Positions 18,689 to 28,454 of a stretch of DNA of 64,000 bases are shown here, piece after piece. Source of the stretch: Chlorobiales bacterium Clorobi_01 (GTDB taxonomy: Bacteria > Bacteroidota > Chlorobiia > Chlorobiales > Chlorobiaceae). The notes under the pieces were generated by a model. That model made no database searches, was not told the DNA's origin, and worked only from the letters and a program-made list of their open reading frames with translations. The translations under genes were made by a program, and so were the position numbers. The stretch is taken from assembly GCA_001602925.1 (NCBI GenBank), contig LUZT01000005.1, positions 124,001-188,000 on the forward strand, written 5' to 3'. Positions within the stretch are counted from its first letter, which is position 1. Every line of letters begins with the position of its first letter.

Positions 18689-21600
18689 ATGTACCTGTCG
18701 AAAATCGAGCTTTTCGGCTTTAAAAGCTTTGCGCATAAGGTCAGGATCCATTTCGACAAAGGACTGACGGCCATCGTCGGCCCGAACGGGTGCGGCAAGA
18801 CCAACGTCGTTGACGCCATCCGCTGGGTACTCGGCGAGCAGAAATCGATGCTCCTCAGGTCGCCAAAGATGGAGAGCATTATCTTCAACGGCACCAAGCG
18901 CCTCAAACCCCACAGTTTTACAGAGGTCTCCATCACCATCGAGAACACACGCAACGTCCTGCCGACCGAGTACACCGAGGTCACGGTGACACGCCGCCTC
19001 TACCGTAACGGCGACAGCGACTACCTGCTCAACATGGTGCCCTGCCGCCTCAAGGACATCCTCGACCTCTTCGCCGACACCGGCATGGGCAGCGACGCCT
19101 ACTCGGTCATCGAGCTGAAGATGATCGAGGAGATCATCAGCAACAAGAGCGAGGAGCGACTCCGGCTTTTCGAGGAGGCCGCGGGAATCACACGCTACAA
19201 GCAGCGACGCAAGCAGACCTTCCGCCAGCTCGAAAGCGCCAGCCGCGACCTGGCCCGCGTGGATGATGTGCTGGCCGAGGTGGAAAAGAAGGTGCGCAGC
19301 CTCCGCCTGCAGGTGCGCAAAGCCGAGCGGCTGAAGGAGATCAGGGAGGAGCTGCGGACACTCGACCTCACGCTCTCGGCCATCTCGATGGACGAGCATT
19401 TGCAGAAACTCCGTCCGCTGCTCGATTCCATCAGCGCCGAGGAGCGTCAGAGCCACGAGCTGTCGGCCACCATCGCCAAACTCGACAGCGCGCATCAGGA
19501 GTCCGAACTGCGCCAGCTTGAACTCGAACGAAAGCTCGCCGACGACCAGAAAGAGCTGAACGCCTCCAACCAGCTCGCGCACACGCTTGAAAAGCAGCTC
19601 TTGCAGCACGAGGAGAAACAGAAAAACCTGCTGCAAACCATCGAACGCCTGAACTATTCGATAGCCGACAAGGGCCGCAAGCGGCTCGAACAGGAGGCGT
19701 TGTCGAAGGAGCTTTCGGAGAAGCAGACGCCGCTGGAGGAGGCGTGCGCCGCACAACTTGCCGGATTCGAGCGGCTGAAGAAGCAGGAGGTAGAGTTGAA
19801 CTCGGCGCTCGACGCCAGCCGTCAGGCGCTGCAATCGGAGCGGCGCGCCGTGGCCGAACTCCAGAAATCGCTCAACGCGCTGAACCTGACCCGCCAGTCG
19901 CTCCGCACCCGCAAGGAGCATCTCGAAGGTTCGGTGCAGCGCCTCGACCAGCGCAAGCGCGATCTGGAACGCTCGATGGAGCAGTCAGAGCCGGAACGCT
20001 GCCGCACGTCAGAGGCGATCGAGGAGAAAAAAATCGCCCTCGAAGAGCTGAAAAAAGAGGAGGAGCGCCTCGTCGCGCTCAAGGCAAGTATCACGGAGCA
20101 GGGCGAAAAACGCAAGGAGGAGCTGCTTTCGCTCAAGGGAGAGCACAACCATCTGAACAACCGGATTGCGCTCTGCAACTCGATTCTCGAAAAGTTCGAG
20201 GGGCTGCCGGAGGGCGTGGCCTTCCTCGAAAAGCAGCGGGCGGGAAAACCCGGCCTCGGCTGCCTCTCCGACCTGATCTCCGTGCGAGAGGACGACAAGA
20301 AAGCAATCAACGCAGCCCTCGGCGAGAGCCTCGGCTACTACCTCTGCCGAAACCTTGAAGAGGCCAGACTCGCCGTATCGAGCCTTACAAAAGCTGACAA
20401 GGGCAAGGTGCACTTTCTGATTCTCGACCTCATCGACGGCGGCACGGAGATTGACTACGCAGGAATCAAGGGAGCGCGCCGAGCCATCGATCTGGTCGAG
20501 AGCCCCGCAGAGCTGTCGAAAGCCTTGAATTTGCTGTTGCAGCACAGCTACGTTGTGGCTGATCTCGACGCTGCCGAGCAGCTGGCGGAGAAGCGCCCGG
20601 AGGCGCTTTTCATCACCGAAAAGGGCGAAAAGTTCACCCGCCGTGGTGTGCTTTACGGTGGCAGCGCGAAGGGCGGCGAGAGCGTCAGACTTGGCAAAAA
20701 AGCCGAGCGCGACCGCCTGCAGAAGCAGATGACCGGCATGGCGGCAACCATCGCCGAGGCGGAAAACGCGCTTGCCGCGCTCCGCAAAGAGTTCAGCGCC
20801 ATCGACACAGAGCGCGTGAAACGCGCCGCAGCATCGATCAGTCAGGAGATTTCAGTGTTCGAAAAGCGCCTCGCACGGCTCGAAGCCGAGGAACGCTCCG
20901 GCGCGGATCAGATCGCCCACGCCGACCGGGAGCGGACCGCGCTGATCGCCTCCATGCAGAGCGTGCTCGACGAACTTGAGCAAACACAGCCCGAAACCCT
21001 GCGCATCGAAGCGGAGATCGAAGCCGGTCAGCAAAAAGTAAACGTCATGCAGGAGGAGCTTTCCGCCGGGGAGAGTCGCAGCCGGGCGTTGCACGCAGAA
21101 CTTCAGGCGCAGCAGGGGCGCTACCGCGACGCGCAGCTCGATCTCGAAAAACACGGATTCCGCGCGAGCGCCTGCCAGCAGACAATCGTCACGCTCAGCG
21201 ATGAGATCGAGGGAATGCAGCGCCAGATTGCGCGGGCAGAAAAAGAGGTTGCCGAACTCGGCCAGTCAATCGCCCAGGCGACGGCTGAGCACGAAAAGGC
21301 CGTGGTCGTCTCGGCCCGCCAGCAGGAGGCACTCAACGAGCTCGAAACAACCTGCCGCGACCTTCAGGCGCGCAACCACGACACCCTCTCGAACCTGCGC
21401 GATCTGCGCCGCAAGCACGACCTTTCGCAGCAGATGCTCGCCGAGTTCGGCAACCGCAAGGCAAAGCTCGAACAGGAGATCGCCCACTTGCAGGCCACGG
21501 TGATGGAGCGTTACAGCGTCGAGCTGGAAATGATGCCCGCCCACGCGCCGGAGGGCTTCGACGTCGCCACCTCGCGCGAGCGCCTCGCCTACCTGCAAAA

Positions 21601-22240
21601 GCAGCGGGAGCAGTTCGGAGGCGTCAACGAGCTGGCACTGGAGGAGTACGAAAGCGAAAAGGAGCGGCTCGACTTTCTGACCTCCCAGAAGGAAGACCTC
21701 GTCAACGCCGAAGCGCAGCTCCGGGAAACCATCGAGGAGATCAACCGCACGGCGCTCGAAAAATTCGAAGAGACCTTCGTGGAGGTCAGAAAAAATTTCA
21801 TCCGGATTTTCCACGACCTGTTCGACCCCGAAGACGAGGTCGATCTTCTGATCCATTCGGATGAAGACCCGCTCGAAGCGCACATCCAGATCGTCGCCAA
21901 ACCGCGCGGTAAAAAGCCGCTCGCCATCGAGCAGCTCAGTGGCGGCGAGAAGGCGCTGACGGCGCTCTCGCTGCTTTTCGCGATCTACCTCGTCAAGCCG
22001 AGCCCTTTCTGCATCCTCGACGAAGTCGATGCTCCGCTCGACGACGCCAACGTCGGAAGATTCGTGAAACTCCTGAAAAAATTTGAGAATAACACCCAAT
22101 TTATTATCGTTACGCACAACAAAAAGAGCATGGCATCCTGCCAGGCGCTCTACGGCGTCACGATGGAAGAGGAAGGAGTGTCGAAACTCATTCCGGTGAA
22201 GATTGAAAAAGCTCGTTCTGAAGAAGAGTCTGTAGCCTGA
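18689..22240 (+). CDS. smc: Chromosome segregation ATPase SMC
   Basis: A 1183-residue SMC protein. Head parts are at the two ends: Walker A GPNGCGKTNVVDAIRW near residue 32, and ABC signature LSGGEKALTAL plus Walker B FCILDEVDAPLDD near 1110. Two long coiled coils (about residues 170-500 and 670-1020) flank a hinge near 510-650. The protein dimerises at the hinge and, with ScpA and ScpB, forms the condensin that folds and separates chromosomes. scpB is present at 34.2 kb; scpA is not seen in this window. Full length and intact. Confidence 0.97.
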   Translation: MYLSKIELFGFKSFAHKVRIHFDKGLTAIVGPNGCGKTNVVDAIRWVLGEQKSMLLRSPKMESIIFNGTKRLKPHSFTEVSITIENTRNVLPTEYTEVTVTRRLYRNGDSDYLLNMVPCRLKDILDLFADTGMGSDAYSVIELKMIEEIISNKSEERLRLFEEAAGITRYKQRRKQTFRQLESASRDLARVDDVLAEVEKKVRSLRLQVRKAERLKEIREELRTLDLTLSAISMDEHLQKLRPLLDSISAEERQSHELSATIAKLDSAHQESELRQLELERKLADDQKELNASNQLAHTLEKQLLQHEEKQKNLLQTIERLNYSIADKGRKRLEQEALSKELSEKQTPLEEACAAQLAGFERLKKQEVELNSALDASRQALQSERRAVAELQKSLNALNLTRQSLRTRKEHLEGSVQRLDQRKRDLERSMEQSEPERCRTSEAIEEKKIALEELKKEEERLVALKASITEQGEKRKEELLSLKGEHNHLNNRIALCNSILEKFEGLPEGVAFLEKQRAGKPGLGCLSDLISVREDDKKAINAALGESLGYYLCRNLEEARLAVSSLTKADKGKVHFLILDLIDGGTEIDYAGIKGARRAIDLVESPAELSKALNLLLQHSYVVADLDAAEQLAEKRPEALFITEKGEKFTRRGVLYGGSAKGGESVRLGKKAERDRLQKQMTGMAATIAEAENALAALRKEFSAIDTERVKRAAASISQEISVFEKRLARLEAEERSGADQIAHADRERTALIASMQSVLDELEQTQPETLRIEAEIEAGQQKVNVMQEELSAGESRSRALHAELQAQQGRYRDAQLDLEKHGFRASACQQTIVTLSDEIEGMQRQIARAEKEVAELGQSIAQATAEHEKAVVVSARQQEALNELETTCRDLQARNHDTLSNLRDLRRKHDLSQQMLAEFGNRKAKLEQEIAHLQATVMERYSVELEMMPAHAPEGFDVATSRERLAYLQKQREQFGGVNELALEEYESEKERLDFLTSQKEDLVNAEAQLRETIEEINRTALEKFEETFVEVRKNFIRIFHDLFDPEDEVDLLIHSDEDPLEAHIQIVAKPRGKKPLAIEQLSGGEKALTALSLLFAIYLVKPSPFCILDEVDAPLDDANVGRFVKLLKKFENNTQFIIVTHNKKSMASCQALYGVTMEEEGVSKLIPVKIEKARSEEESVA

Positions 22241-22245
22241 AGATA

Positions 22246-22947
22246 ATGTACCGCAAACTTGTTCTGTTTGACATCGATGGAACCCTGCTGAAGGTCGGCG
22301 CCATGAACCGGCGCGTTCTGGCAGACGCACTGCTCGAGGTGTACGGCACCGAGGGCAGCACCGACACGCACGACTTCTCCGGCAAGATGGACAGTGCCAT
22401 CATCTACGAGGTGCTTACAAACGGGGGGCTCGGCAAGGAGGAGATCGCCGGAAAGTTCGATCAGGCAAAAGCGGCCTACATCGCGCTCTTCCGGGAACGC
22501 GCACAGCCATCGGACATCACGCTGCTCGAAGGGGTTCGCGAACTGCTCGACGCGCTCTCGTCCCGTTCCGACATTCTGCTCGGCCTCCTGACCGGCAACT
22601 TCGAGGCCTCCGGACGCCACAAACTCAAACTCCCCGGCATCGATCACTATTTCCCGTTCGGCGCATTCGCCGACGACGCCCTCGACCGCAACGAGCTTCC
22701 CCGCATCGCCCACGAACGGGCACGCAGCATCACCGGCAAAAACTTTTCATCCTCCGAAATCGTTATCATCGGCGACACCGAGCACGACATTCGCTGCGCC
22801 AAGGCGCTCGACGCACGCTCCATCGCCGTGGCGACGGGCAACTTTTCCATGCAGGAACTCTCCCGGCACCAGCCCGGAGCGCTGTTCCAGAATTTTGCAA
22901 AGACCGGTGAAGTCATCACCGAGATCCTTACACCACAACTCTCTTAA
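22246..22947 (+). CDS. HAD-superfamily hydrolase
   Basis: A 233-residue cytoplasmic HAD hydrolase beginning five bases after the smc stop. Motif I is FDIDGT with Asp9 and Asp11; motif II is LLTGN; motif IV is IGDTEHDIRCAKA. The helical cap between the first two motifs suggests a phosphoglycolate-phosphatase-like enzyme. The close spacing implies co-transcription with smc and nusB, but no functional tie is evident. Exact substrate is unknown. Confidence 0.85.
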   Translation: MYRKLVLFDIDGTLLKVGAMNRRVLADALLEVYGTEGSTDTHDFSGKMDSAIIYEVLTNGGLGKEEIAGKFDQAKAAYIALFRERAQPSDITLLEGVRELLDALSSRSDILLGLLTGNFEASGRHKLKLPGIDHYFPFGAFADDALDRNELPRIAHERARSITGKNFSSSEIVIIGDTEHDIRCAKALDARSIAVATGNFSMQELSRHQPGALFQNFAKTGEVITEILTPQLS

Positions 22948-22956
22948 TACCGCATC

Positions 22957-23451
22957 ATGAAAACCTACAGACGGCAAATCCGGGAAAAAATTCTTCAGGC
23001 GCTCTACACGCTTGAACTCCGGGATGTCGATACCGATTCAGCGGCAAACTGGCTCCTGACCAAAGAGATCATGGACGATCCCAACGCGATGAAATTCTTC
23101 AACCACCTGATGCAGAGCATCGTCAGGAACCGCGAAGAGATCGACCGATACATCGCCAAGCACACCTTCAACTGGGACATGAGCCGTATCGCGATCATCG
23201 ACAAGAATATCCTGCGCATGGCGCTCGCCGAGATTCTCTACTGCGAGGATATTCCGCCGAAGGTGTCGATCAACGAAGCCATCGAGATCGCCAAGAAGTT
23301 CAGCAGCACCGACAAAAGCAGCAAGTTCGTCAACGGCATTCTCGACGCCATCTTCAACGACATGAAGGCTGAAGGACGGATCAAAAAGTGCGGACGAGGC
23401 CTGATCGACCACTCCGAACAGAAGATGCAGAAAACGGAAAACAACCGGTAA
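22957..23451 (+). CDS. nusB: Transcription antitermination factor NusB
   Basis: A 164-residue all-helical RNA-binding protein. It opens with the arginine-rich [13 protein letters not shown], which contacts boxA RNA, and has the NusB blocks [19 protein letters not shown] and [12 protein letters not shown]. With NusE (S10) it binds boxA in rRNA leaders and supports processive antitermination. The C-terminus is extended by about 20 charged residues beyond the usual length. It starts nine bases after the HAD gene and is followed 18 bases later by nth. Confidence 0.95.
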   Translation: MKTYRRQIREKILQALYTLELRDVDTDSAANWLLTKEIMDDPNAMKFFNHLMQSIVRNREEIDRYIAKHTFNWDMSRIAIIDKNILRMALAEILYCEDIPPKVSINEAIEIAKKFSSTDKSSKFVNGILDAIFNDMKAEGRIKKCGRGLIDHSEQKMQKTENNR

Positions 23452-23469
23452 CCAGCTCTTTCAACAACG

Positions 23470-24111
23470 ATGACCACTTCCGTGAGCGAAAAGATCGCCT
23501 TTATCGAAAAGGCGCTGTCGGCGGTCTGGCCGAACCCGAAAAGCGAGCTGAACTTCGAAAGCCCTTTTCAGTTGCTGGTCGCCACCATCATGGCCGCGCA
23601 GGCCACGGACAAAAAGGTCAACGAACTCACCGTCGTACTCTTCAAAGCCGCGCCTGACGCCGCGAGCATGAGCCGGATGGATGTGGAGGATATCAGGACG
23701 ATTATCCGCCCGATCAACTACTACAACAACAAGGCGAAAAATATTCTCGCCATGAGCCAGCGCCTCGTCGATGAGTTCGGCGGCGAGGTTCCTGCGTCAC
23801 GCGAAGCACTGGAAAGCCTGCCGGGTGTGGGCAGAAAAACCGCCAACGTGGTGCTCGGCAACGCTTTCGGCATCCCCGCCATGCCGGTGGACACTCACGT
23901 CCACCGCGTCTCGAGCCGCATTGGCCTCTGCAAAACCTCGAAGCCTGAAGAGACCGAAGAGGCGCTGGTCAAAGTCATTCCCGAAGAAAAGCTGATCGAC
24001 TTCCACCACTACCTGCTGCTGCACGGCCGCTACACCTGCAAAGCAAAAAAGCCCGAATGCGCGAACTGCGCGATTCGGGAAATCTGCGAATGGCCTGAAA
24101 AAACTTTGTAA
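23470..24111 (+). CDS. nth: Endonuclease III
   Basis: A 213-residue DNA glycosylase/AP lyase for oxidised pyrimidines in base-excision repair. The helix-hairpin-helix is LPGVGRKTANVVLG with catalytic Lys123; the catalytic Asp141 follows in PVDTHVHR. Four cysteines in C190-x6-C197-x2-C200-x5-C206 bind the [4Fe-4S] cluster, exactly the family spacing. Full length. It converges on the small hypothetical gene at 24.2 kb, with a strong inverted repeat between. Confidence 0.97.
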   Translation: MTTSVSEKIAFIEKALSAVWPNPKSELNFESPFQLLVATIMAAQATDKKVNELTVVLFKAAPDAASMSRMDVEDIRTIIRPINYYNNKAKNILAMSQRLVDEFGGEVPASREALESLPGVGRKTANVVLGNAFGIPAMPVDTHVHRVSSRIGLCKTSKPEETEEALVKVIPEEKLIDFHHYLLLHGRYTCKAKKPECANCAIREICEWPEKTL

Positions 24112-24129
24112 GAGAAGGGCAACATAGGC

Positions 24130-24168
24130 GAAGAGAAGAGCATTCTTCTGAAAATCACTCTTCTCTTC
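24130..24168. terminator. 11-bp inverted repeat between convergent genes
   Basis: Arms GAAGAGAAGAG (24130-24140) and CTCTTCTCTTC (24158-24168) pair perfectly around a 17-base loop. It lies between the stops of nth and the minus-strand hypothetical gene, and may terminate both. No long U-run is seen. Confidence 0.5.
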
Positions 24169-24189
24169 ATCCTTCAGGCTCACCTCTTC

Positions 24190-24648
24190 TTACGGCAGTT
24201 CTATCTTTTTATCCACCGCATACATCCACTCGCACTCGGGCCTGCCTCTTGTTCCGGCCCAGAGTTCGACCGTGATACCCTGATTGGCAGAAGCTATGGA
24301 AGTGAAAATTTCAATCTGGTAGTAGAGTTCGTCGAGAAAATCAGCCCATGCCGCATCGAGCGGATTTTCGGAGCTGGCGTACTCTGCGGCCGGTTCGATA
24401 GCCGAGCTGCCGGTGGCAAACCAGTCCGACAGGCAGAGATAGCTGTCCGGCATGAGGCAACCGCCCCGGAAGGTGCCGCGTGGATGCTTCACGCCGGGAA
24501 TCTCCACCCAGAATTCAAGCCGGGCGTCAGGCGTGAGCTGGCCGTCTCCGGCAAGCTTTTCGAGCAGCTGGATGACGGTCTCTCTGACAAGTGTCTTGCT
24601 CGCATCGGAAAGTTCGAGCAGTTTGAAATTCGGCGTGTGGTCTCTCAT
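24190..24648 (-). CDS. Hypothetical cytoplasmic protein
   Basis: A 152-residue acidic, soluble protein from ATG 24648 (the frame extends to 24720 but the extra leader is not protein-like). It has no signal peptide, membrane segment or catalytic motif that I recognise. Several Trp/Tyr-rich patches (EFWVEIPGVKHPRG, LCLSDWFATG, DELYYQIEIF) suggest a compact fold. It is transcribed alone, opposite to nth, with hairpin-rich spacer DNA upstream. No function can be assigned. Confidence 0.6.
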   Translation of the reverse strand: MRDHTPNFKLLELSDASKTLVRETVIQLLEKLAGDGQLTPDARLEFWVEIPGVKHPRGTFRGGCLMPDSYLCLSDWFATGSSAIEPAAEYASSENPLDAAWADFLDELYYQIEIFTSIASANQGITVELWAGTRGRPECEWMYAVDKKIELP

Positions 24649-24750
24649 GGTGGAAAGCTGTTGGCGGTTGCTTAAGATGAGTTCCAGTATCAATATACAG
24701 CTCAAGCCGTTGCGCTTCAACCTTCGATGCGCTTATTAACCCGGCTATTA

Positions 24751-24787
24751 CAATTGTCAAACAATTGCCCCGGACTTTAGTCCGGGG
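24751..24787. repeat. Two adjacent perfect hairpins
   Basis: CAATTGT-CAA-ACAATTG at 24751-24767, then CCCCGGACT-TT-AGTCCGGGG at 24768-24787, followed by TTT. A third small one (GGGCT-TT-AGCCC) lies near 24813. They sit 70 bases past the pabBC stop and could end that transcript; the CCCCGGACTTTAGTCCGGGG word looks like a mobile intergenic element. Confidence 0.6.
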
Positions 24788-24854
24788 TTTATGGATAACA
24801 CAAAATAAATCAGGGCTTTAGCCCCATTTCTTCTTTTAGGGATGAGTTGCTGAA

Positions 24855-26690
24855 TCAATATTCCGGAATGATGATCTCCGCCGGGCGGACGCCGCGCAAG
24901 GCATTGCAGACGAGCACCATGTCGGTGCGGCGCAGCTCGTCGAGAGTAAACGCCCGTTCGGTGAGCCACGGGCGGGAGCGCAGGAGGTAGCGGCGGAAAA
25001 CGCCATTGAGCAGTCCGCACGACTCCGGCGGCGTCAGCCAGCGTCCGCCGATGCGGGCAATGATGTTGCTGATCGCGCCTTCGGTGACTTCACCGCGCTC
25101 GTTCAGGAACAGCACCTCGTCGAATCCTTTTCCCTGAGCCGCGCAAAATGCACTGTCGTAGCGTTCGCGAGCGACAGTCTTGTGCCGGAGCAGCGGATCG
25201 CACGAATCGACCCGCTCGGCGGCGATGCAGACCCGGACGGGCTTGCCGGATGCATCGAAATCGAACGGCTCCGAAGTTATCAAAATCCCGCCGTCGTGAG
25301 AAAGTGTGAGCCGCACGCGATGCCTGCCGCCGTTTTCCCTCAACTCGCGTTCCTTGGCAGACAGCGCATCGGCGATAGCGGCGCGGTCGAACGTAAATCC
25401 AAGCGCCGAGGCGGACGTGGTAAGCCGGTCGAAATGGTCGTCGAGCAGCAGAAACTCCCCGCCGTTCCACTGCATCGTCTCGAAAATTCCCGGAACTGAC
25501 GGATCAACGGGCGGTACGAGATCGGAGAGAATCCGGGTCTTGAGCATACATTCGCGAAACTCCGCGTGGGGGTCGGAGTCCCAGACGATGCCGCTGCCCG
25601 TGCCATACACGCCGCTCCGCCCTTGCAGTTCGATGGTGCGAATCGCCACGTTGAAGGCCATCCGGCCTTCGGGAAGCATGAAGCCGACCGCACCGGTGTA
25701 GACGCCGCGCGGGCTTTTCTCCAGCTCGCGGATGAGCTGCATCGCCCGCACCTTCGGCGCGCCGGTCACGGAGCCGGAGGGAAACAGCGCCCGAAAAAGA
25801 TCGTGCAACCGGGTCGCCGGACGAAGCTCGCCACGCACGCTTGAAACCATCTGGTGCAGCGTCGGATAGGTCTGCGTCTCGAACAGCCCGGAGGCCTGCA
25901 CCGAGCCGGTCGCGCAGATGCGCCCCAGGTCGTTGCGCAACAGATCGACGATCATCAGGTTCTCCGCGCGGTTCTTCTCACACTTTGCCAACCCCGCTTT
26001 TTCGGCGAGGTCTTCGTCGGGGCGTTCGCGGCGCGGCGCGGTGCCCTTCATCGGCATGGTTTCGATCAAGCGACCATCGCTGGCGAAAAAGAGTTCGGGG
26101 GAAAAGGAAAGAATCTGACGGTCGCCGGTGTTGAGGAAGGCCGACCACGGCGAGGGCTGGCGGCGTTTCATCGCGACGTAAAGCGCTTCGACTGCGCCGT
26201 CGAGGCTGAAGCGGCAGCGCCCGGTGAAGTTTGCCTGATAGACGTTGCCCGCCGCGATCTCCGCCCGCAGTCTGTCGATGCACTCGCAATACTCCGCTTC
26301 GCCGAACTCGAACTCGAATCCGCTGACCGCGCAACTCCGGGGCGTGGCGGCAGCATCTTCAATCTCGACCCTTTCGCGGCTGAAGCGCTCCGGGCGGCGA
26401 TAGACGCCGAACCAGCCAAGAAGCTCGCGATCAGCCCCGGCAGATGCGAGAGCCGCAAGCGCCGGATCGAGCAGGGAACCCGCCTCATAGCCGAGCCATC
26501 CAGCGAGGCAGAGGCCTGCGTCGAGCCGCGACTCCAGCGTTGCGAACCACGGCGCGACGCTGTCGCCCGCGTTGAGCGTCAGCGTTTCGAGCGGATCGGA
26601 GAAAAAGAGTGAGTCGCCGTAGAGCGCGCCGGGCAAGGTCGATTCAAACCAGAGCGATCCCGGACTAGCAAGCTTTTCGTACAAAGCCAT
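24855..26690 (-). CDS. pabBC: Fused aminodeoxychorismate synthase component I and aminodeoxychorismate lyase
   Basis: A 611-residue two-domain enzyme of 4-aminobenzoate synthesis for folate. Residues 1-370 are the chorismate-binding PabB part: PMKGTAPR, VDLLRNDLGRI, FPSGSVTGAPK and GSGIVWDSDPHAE. From about 385 the PLP-dependent PabC lyase follows: FETMQWNGGEFLLLDDHFDR, the PLP lysine in LLRHKTVARERYD and DEVLFLNERGEVTEGAISN. One chain thus converts chorismate plus ammonia to 4-aminobenzoate and pyruvate; the glutamine amidotransferase PabA is not in view. It starts at ATG 26690, overlapping the stop of the Ppx gene by one base (TAATG). Such fusions are known elsewhere. Confidence 0.93.
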   Translation of the reverse strand: MALYEKLASPGSLWFESTLPGALYGDSLFFSDPLETLTLNAGDSVAPWFATLESRLDAGLCLAGWLGYEAGSLLDPALAALASAGADRELLGWFGVYRRPERFSRERVEIEDAAATPRSCAVSGFEFEFGEAEYCECIDRLRAEIAAGNVYQANFTGRCRFSLDGAVEALYVAMKRRQPSPWSAFLNTGDRQILSFSPELFFASDGRLIETMPMKGTAPRRERPDEDLAEKAGLAKCEKNRAENLMIVDLLRNDLGRICATGSVQASGLFETQTYPTLHQMVSSVRGELRPATRLHDLFRALFPSGSVTGAPKVRAMQLIRELEKSPRGVYTGAVGFMLPEGRMAFNVAIRTIELQGRSGVYGTGSGIVWDSDPHAEFRECMLKTRILSDLVPPVDPSVPGIFETMQWNGGEFLLLDDHFDRLTTSASALGFTFDRAAIADALSAKERELRENGGRHRVRLTLSHDGGILITSEPFDFDASGKPVRVCIAAERVDSCDPLLRHKTVARERYDSAFCAAQGKGFDEVLFLNERGEVTEGAISNIIARIGGRWLTPPESCGLLNGVFRRYLLRSRPWLTERAFTLDELRRTDMVLVCNALRGVRPAEIIIPEY

Positions 26691-28246
26691 TACCGGACGC
26701 GGGCTTCGATCATGATGGGTTTACCGAGCACCTCTTCGAGCCACTCCTTCAGCCCGCAAGCCGCCCAGAGTTCGATGTCCGGCTCGAACTGCGTGAGCGC
26801 TTCGAGCACGATGTGCTCCTGGTCGATGCGGGCCGTGATGGACTGCACGTTCTGGCGGTGGCCCCGTTCGAGACCATTGGCGATGCGCAGGATGCCGGAG
26901 AGCACATCGACCGCGCGGCGGTGCGAGGGCTTAAGCTGGTTGTAGAGCGGATGCTTTTCGGTGGGCGGCTGCTTGCGGTGATAGCGGGCGACGTTGCCGA
27001 TGATGTCGATTTCGGTCGGTGAAAAGCCGCGCAGATCGGCGTTCATGATAATGTACTGGCTGTGCTTGTGGTGCGCCGAAATCGAGATGAACTCCCCGAT
27101 ATTGTGCAGCATCGCCGCGTATTCGAGCAGCTCGCGGTAGCGCTCCTTGAGCCCGTGCAGCGGATGGAGCTCGTCGAAGAGCATCAGCGCAAGGCGGGCA
27201 ACCTGCTCCGAGTGCGGCTTGTGCCAGTTGCAGCGGTAGCCTAGTTCCATCACGCTCTGCCGCCGGATGTCGAGCTGGCCGCCGCCGTCGCGCCCGCGAA
27301 TCGAGGCGATCTGGTGCAGCACCATTCCTTCGCGCAGCGCTGAATCGGAGATCACCACATCCTTGATGCCGAACACGCGGAAGATGGTGTCGAAAAGAAT
27401 CAGGCCCGGCACGATCAGATCGACGCGCTTTTCGTCGAGGCCGGTCAGCTTGCGCCGCGCCGAAGCGTCCATCGCGATCACCTGCCGGTAGAAGCTCTCG
27501 AACTCCTGACGGGTAAAGCCGCTCTGGTTCAGCACGTCCGCCCCATCGGCATCCTTGCCCAAGCGAATCATGCGAGCGATGTTCTGCGCCGTACCTGACG
27601 AGGCGATGGCCCGGCTCACGCCAAGTTCGTGCGCCATCTCCGCCGCGCCGCCATACATCTCGGCGGCGAAAAACTGCTGCAACAAATGCAGCTCGTGCGC
27701 CGAAACCGGATCGGTAGTCACGAAACGCTCCAGCATTCTGGCCACGCCGATCTTGCGGCTTTCGAGCAGGTGCACCTTCGACTTGTCGGCGATGATGAAC
27801 TCCACCGACCCGCCGCCGATGTCGAACAAAAGATCCGGTTTGTCACGCAGCGTCACGACATTGCGCACGCCGTAGTAGATGAACTGCGCCTCCTCCTTGC
27901 CGGTAATCACCCGCATCTTCAGGCCGGTTTCGCGCCGCACCATGTCGATAAACTCGTCGCGGTTATCGGCCTCGCGAATGGCGCTGGTGGCAAAGGCGAG
28001 AATGTTGTGCGGCGCGACGCCCCGCTGGGTGGCCAGCACAATGAAGTTCCGGAGCGTAGCCACGCCAGCCTCCATCGCCCCGGCATCGAGCCGTTTGGTG
28101 GAGATGCTGCCGCGACCGATGCAGATCATATCCTTGACACGGTCGATTTCAACAATGCCCTTCTCTTCACTCTCCTCGACAATGACCATGTGAAAGGAGT
28201 TGGTGCCAAGATCGATGGCGGCCAGCCTGAGTTTCTCTGATGACAT
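26690..28246 (-). CDS. ppx: Exopolyphosphatase/guanosine pentaphosphatase family protein
   Basis: A 518-residue protein from ATG 28246. The N-terminal 310 residues are the actin-like Ppx/GppA fold: AAIDLGTNSFHMVIVE, the FATSAIREADNRDEF block, and LLFDIGGGSVEFI. The C-terminal third is HD-like (AAMLHNIGEFISISAHHKHS), with the usual HD aspartate replaced, as in many Ppx proteins. It hydrolyses polyphosphate or pppGpp, linking phosphate stores and the stringent response. It is followed directly by pabBC with a one-base overlap. Ppx and GppA cannot be separated by sequence alone. Confidence 0.9.
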   Translation of the reverse strand: MSSEKLRLAAIDLGTNSFHMVIVEESEEKGIVEIDRVKDMICIGRGSISTKRLDAGAMEAGVATLRNFIVLATQRGVAPHNILAFATSAIREADNRDEFIDMVRRETGLKMRVITGKEEAQFIYYGVRNVVTLRDKPDLLFDIGGGSVEFIIADKSKVHLLESRKIGVARMLERFVTTDPVSAHELHLLQQFFAAEMYGGAAEMAHELGVSRAIASSGTAQNIARMIRLGKDADGADVLNQSGFTRQEFESFYRQVIAMDASARRKLTGLDEKRVDLIVPGLILFDTIFRVFGIKDVVISDSALREGMVLHQIASIRGRDGGGQLDIRRQSVMELGYRCNWHKPHSEQVARLALMLFDELHPLHGLKERYRELLEYAAMLHNIGEFISISAHHKHSQYIIMNADLRGFSPTEIDIIGNVARYHRKQPPTEKHPLYNQLKPSHRRAVDVLSGILRIANGLERGHRQNVQSITARIDQEHIVLEALTQFEPDIELWAACGLKEWLEEVLGKPIMIEARVR

Positions 28247-28454
28247 GCGCTTGAACCTGATAACGGAAACTTCCGTGAATAAAATAAGCGATTTCACCAA
28301 AAAACGAACCCCCTTCAGCCAGGTGTTCATGGACGAATTTCTCGCGCCCCCGATTGGCCTGCTCTCTTTTCCACATCCGGCATTTTCGGTGTATATTCAG
28401 CATGTCATTTCGTACCGGCTGCATGATGAGTAACACTTCAGGACACTACGCGTA

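Noticed and set aside
18665-19921. 418-codon open frame on the minus strand
   Set aside because: Antisense to smc; leucine-rich shadow without start context.
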